From Stictocephala bisonia (taxonomy: Eukaryota > Arthropoda > Insecta > Hemiptera > Membracidae): a DNA stretch of 64,000 nt. Location of the stretch: assembly GCA_035578905.1 (NCBI GenBank), contig JAQJVL010000304.1, positions 554,501 through 618,500 on the forward strand, given 5' to 3'. The translations under genes and the position numbers were made by a program. Below the pieces are notes generated by a model. The model made no database searches. It was not told the DNA's origin and saw only the letters and a list, made by a program, of their open reading frames with translations. Shown here in pieces: positions 61,413-64,000 of this stretch (positions are counted from its first letter, which is position 1; the number at the start of each line of letters is the position of its first letter).

Positions 61413-64000
61413 ACATCCTCCAACAGGGGAGAAGCGCGGGTCAGGTTCGCCCAGGTGAATGCGCATCACGCTCGAGGAGCTTCGGCTGCTTTGACCGGGG
61501 TGTTTGCCAGGGCGAATCTGGGGATTGCGCTTGTCCAGGAACCCTGGGTCTACAGGGGACAAGTCATGGGCCTATCCAGCAAGAGCAACAAGGTAATATA
61601 TGACACCAGGGGGGGAACTCCCAGGGCCTGTATTGTTATCAGAAATGACATTCGTTTTGTGTGCATTTCAGAATTTTTGTCACGGGATCTGGTCCCCATC
61701 AGGACATATCTTAACACTGGTGGGGCAGACCGAGAAGTGGTGGTAGCATCGGGCTACTTTCCCGGTGAGGGAGAAATTCCTCCTTCCGAGGTGAGACGGC
61801 TGGTGGAGTACTGCAGGAGGCGTGGTTCTCCCTTACTCCTGGGATGCGACGCCAACGCCCACAACGTCGTCTGGGGAAGCACTGGAGACAATGTGAGAGG
61901 TGAGCAACTGCTAGAATTTATTTTAGAATCTAACCTGAGTATTTTTAACCTGGGGAATGTACCCACGTTTGTTACAAGGGTTAGGCAAGAGGTTTTGGAT
62001 CTCACGATTGGGAGCCAAAGTATGGCTGATAGGATAGTTAATTGGAGAGTATCCAACGAACCTTCCCTGTCAGATCACCAGATCATTACCTTTGAAGTGA
62101 AAGGGGTTAACATTACACCCTCCTTCAGGAGGAATCCTAGAGACACAGATTGGGAGATTTATGAGACCAATCTGGAAAGTAACCTTGCCAGAATGACTAG
62201 GGGTCTCTCAAGTCATTATGGGTTAGAAAACAAAGTTGAAGATTTGACGGAGGCAATTATGGAGGCTTATGAATCCAGCTGCCCTGTCAAAGAGCAAAGA
62301 AGCAACAGGGAGGTTGTGTGGTGGAGTTCTCATCTGTCAGGTTTGCGGGCATTGGTGCGTAGGCTTTACAGCAAGGCCAAGCACAGCCAGGCGGACTGGC
62401 AGAGATACTCCGATGCACGAAGTACCTACAGTCAAGAGATTAGGAGAGCAAAAAGACGGAGCTTCAGGGAATTCTGTGAAAACATAGAGACGATCCCTGC
62501 TGCGTCACGGCTCCATAAAGCTATGGCTAGAAGCAAATTCCAGGGGCCTATGGCTCTTAGGAAGCAAGATGGAAGTTACACAGAAGGTGAGGAGCAGAGG
62601 GCTCTTCTACTTCTGGAAACACACTTCCCAGGGAGCAGGCAAGTTGAATTGGAGGATTGTACTCCGATCTGCGCAAGTGCTAATAGGGAAGATTGGGAGG
62701 AGGCAAGGGAGATAGTTACTCCTCAACGGCTGAGCTGGGCAATTGACTCGTTCCAACCGTATAGGGCCCCGGGAGTTGACGGGGTTTTCCCAGCTTTGCT
62801 CCAGAAAGGCAAGGAGAGATTGATGCCTCACCTGTTAGAGATTGCTAGATGCAGCATTGCCTTGGGCTGGATACCAAGAACATGGCAGAGAGCAAGAGTC
62901 TCATTCATCCCAAAAAGTGGGAGAAGGGATGCGACTTTGCCTAAATCTTTTAGGCCGATTAGTCTCCTCTCGTTTACTTTGAAAACGGTGGAGAAGATGG
63001 TGGACAATCACTTAAGGATGAAGGTTCTGGAGAGGGTGCCTTTGCATCCCCGTCAGCATGCGTACAGAGCGGGCAGGTCCACGGAGACCGCTCTGGTTGA
63101 GCTGACAGATCTAATTCAGAAATCTTTAGGAGAGAGAGAAATTGCAGCATGTGCCTTCATAGATATTGAAGGGGCTTTTGATAACACCTCACATGAAGCA
63201 ATAAGGAGAGCCCTGGAGCATAGGGGAGTTGGAAGGGCAACTTCTAGATGGTTGATGAACCTCCTGGCCTCAAGAAGGGCTGAGACTGTGGTCGGGAAGA
63301 GCATAATTCAGGTGAATACAACAAGAGGATGTCCACAGGGCGGAGTACTGTCTCCCTTGTTGTGGAGCCTGGTCATAGACGAGCTTCTCAGGATAATCAC
63401 TGGGAATGGTCTCATATGCTTCGGCTATGCAGACGACATCGTCATAATGGCCCGAGGAAAATTTGAAGAAATTCTCTGTGATTTGATCCAGAGAGGTCTA
63501 GAGGCTGTGCAGAGATGGTGCCAGGGAGTAGGGCTTAGGGTCAATCCTGCCAAGACTAATCTGGTACCATTCACCAGGAAAAGGAATCTACCACGTCTGA
63601 GAGCGATCAGATTTGATGGAGTAGAGATTGAGTGGAAGGCAGAAGTGAAATATTTAGGAATCACACTAGATAAAAAACTTCTGTGGAGGAGACATATAGA
63701 GGAGACCATGAGTAAAGCAAAGCTAGCACTGATGGTGTGCAGAAGGATTGCGGGAAATTCTTGGGGCTGTCAACCAAGGATACTGCACTGGATGTACACG
63801 ATGATAGTGAGACCCTCCATCACTTATGGTGCTATTGTATGGTCGGGGAGAACGGGTTTGGACACCGTTAAAAAAGCACTCGGCAGTGTACAGAGGCTCG
63901 CATGCATTTGCATTACGGGAGGGGTGAGGTCTTGTCCCACAGCAGCTATGGAAATGATTCTCCACCTCGCGCCCTTGCATCTTCACGTTGAGGAGGTGGC
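61410..64000 (+). CDS. LINE ORF2 polyprotein: endonuclease and reverse transcriptase (partial, runs off the window)
   Basis: Open from ATG 61410 for 863 codons to the window edge. The APE-type endonuclease (residues 1-230) has Asn17 (QVNAHH), Glu44 (LVQEPWV), SGYFP, GCDANAHN (146-152), LDLTIGS and the catalytic SDH at 221-223. A linker includes VVWWSSHLSGLRALVRRLYS. The RT follows: SWAIDSFQPYRAPGVDGVFP, SFRPISLLSFTLKTVEKMV, QHAYRAGRSTETAL, CAFIDIEGAFDNTSHEAIRR (first catalytic Asp), CPQGGVLSPLLWSLVIDELL and YADD at residues 673-676 (63426-63437), then VNPAKTNLVPFTRKR and KYLGITLDKKLLWRR. It nicks target DNA and copies LINE RNA into the nick. All active-site residues seen are intact. RNase H and CCHC are expected downstream, as in the sister copy. 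Confidence 0.92.
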   Translation, partial: MTSSNRGEARVRFAQVNAHHARGASAALTGVFARANLGIALVQEPWVYRGQVMGLSSKSNKVIYDTRGGTPRACIVIRNDIRFVCISEFLSRDLVPIRTYLNTGGADREVVVASGYFPGEGEIPPSEVRRLVEYCRRRGSPLLLGCDANAHNVVWGSTGDNVRGEQLLEFILESNLSIFNLGNVPTFVTRVRQEVLDLTIGSQSMADRIVNWRVSNEPSLSDHQIITFEVKGVNITPSFRRNPRDTDWEIYETNLESNLARMTRGLSSHYGLENKVEDLTEAIMEAYESSCPVKEQRSNREVVWWSSHLSGLRALVRRLYSKAKHSQADWQRYSDARSTYSQEIRRAKRRSFREFCENIETIPAASRLHKAMARSKFQGPMALRKQDGSYTEGEEQRALLLLETHFPGSRQVELEDCTPICASANREDWEEAREIVTPQRLSWAIDSFQPYRAPGVDGVFPALLQKGKERLMPHLLEIARCSIALGWIPRTWQRARVSFIPKSGRRDATLPKSFRPISLLSFTLKTVEKMVDNHLRMKVLERVPLHPRQHAYRAGRSTETALVELTDLIQKSLGEREIAACAFIDIEGAFDNTSHEAIRRALEHRGVGRATSRWLMNLLASRRAETVVGKSIIQVNTTRGCPQGGVLSPLLWSLVIDELLRIITGNGLICFGYADDIVIMARGKFEEILCDLIQRGLEAVQRWCQGVGLRVNPAKTNLVPFTRKRNLPRLRAIRFDGVEIEWKAEVKYLGITLDKKLLWRRHIEETMSKAKLALMVCRRIAGNSWGCQPRILHWMYTMIVRPSITYGAIVWSGRTGLDTVKKALGSVQRLACICITGGVRSCPTAAMEMILHLAPLHLHVEEV

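Larger units (their letters stand above)
59573..64000 (+). mobile_element. I-group LINE (LOA/R1-like), apparently intact, cut by the window end
   Basis: The 5' boundary is inferred from the composition change at about 59573. A 5' UTR of about 480 bp leads to ORF1 (60055-61410) and ORF2 (61410 onward, still open at 64000). The start context and ORF2 wording match the dead element at 44161-48427, so the two are of one lineage. RNase H, the CCHC motif and the 3' tail would lie beyond the window. No stop or frameshift appears in 3.9 kb of coding sequence, which suggests a young, possibly active copy. Confidence 0.85.

Overview
This is a eukaryotic, AT-rich, repeat-dominated window. The content points to an arthropod, most likely an insect: non-LTR retrotransposons with an APE-type endonuclease, an ORF1 resembling the insect DUF4780 family, a Ty3/gypsy-type LTR retrotransposon, long CA and TA microsatellites, and no operon-like organisation. 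I recognise no single-copy host gene. Nearly all coding sequence belongs to mobile elements, intact or decayed, separated by long AT-rich stretches.

Layout. 1-4608: AT-rich DNA with a palindrome-split TA microsatellite. 4609-13935: a nested locus. A minus-strand, 5'-truncated LINE (LINE-A) has a young Ty3/gypsy-type LTR retrotransposon (4935-11894) in its 3' UTR and a G-rich minisatellite (13150-13832) inside its reverse transcriptase. The LTR element has near-identical LTRs, a primer binding site, a polypurine tract, an intact Gag, a textbook -1 frameshift signal, and a deletion that fuses RT to the middle of integrase. 15392-16542: a TTAA-flanked DNA transposon with a transposase remnant, Kolobok-like by inference. 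20693-21145: a ~210-bp tandem repeat. 22057-26690: a second decayed minus-strand LINE (LINE-B) holding a ~490-bp CA/CG array and interrupted by a ~900-bp repeat whose inverted partner lies 2.4 kb away.

28113-42039 is a direct tandem duplication of about 6-7 kb. Both units carry a long-arm fold-back element. Only unit 2 carries a 1238-bp solo LTR with a 4-bp target duplication, and unit 1 keeps the matching empty site. 44161-48427 is a full-length but dead I-group (LOA/R1-like) LINE with a 12-bp target duplication; most of ORF1 is missing and ORF2 is broken several times. 48440-59572 is AT-rich with little recognisable content. 59573 to the window end is a related LINE that looks intact as far as it is visible: ORF1 and ORF2 overlap in a TAATG stop-start, and ORF2 is open for 863 codons until the window cuts it.

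How the parts relate: the window records several rounds of insertion. Old LINEs were hit by DNA elements, minisatellite growth and a recent LTR element, and a large duplication was later marked by an LTR insertion. The two translational devices, the gag-pol frameshift and the TAATG coupling, are the clearest functional signals. All calls come from reading the sequence; family names are from memory of motifs and were not searched.
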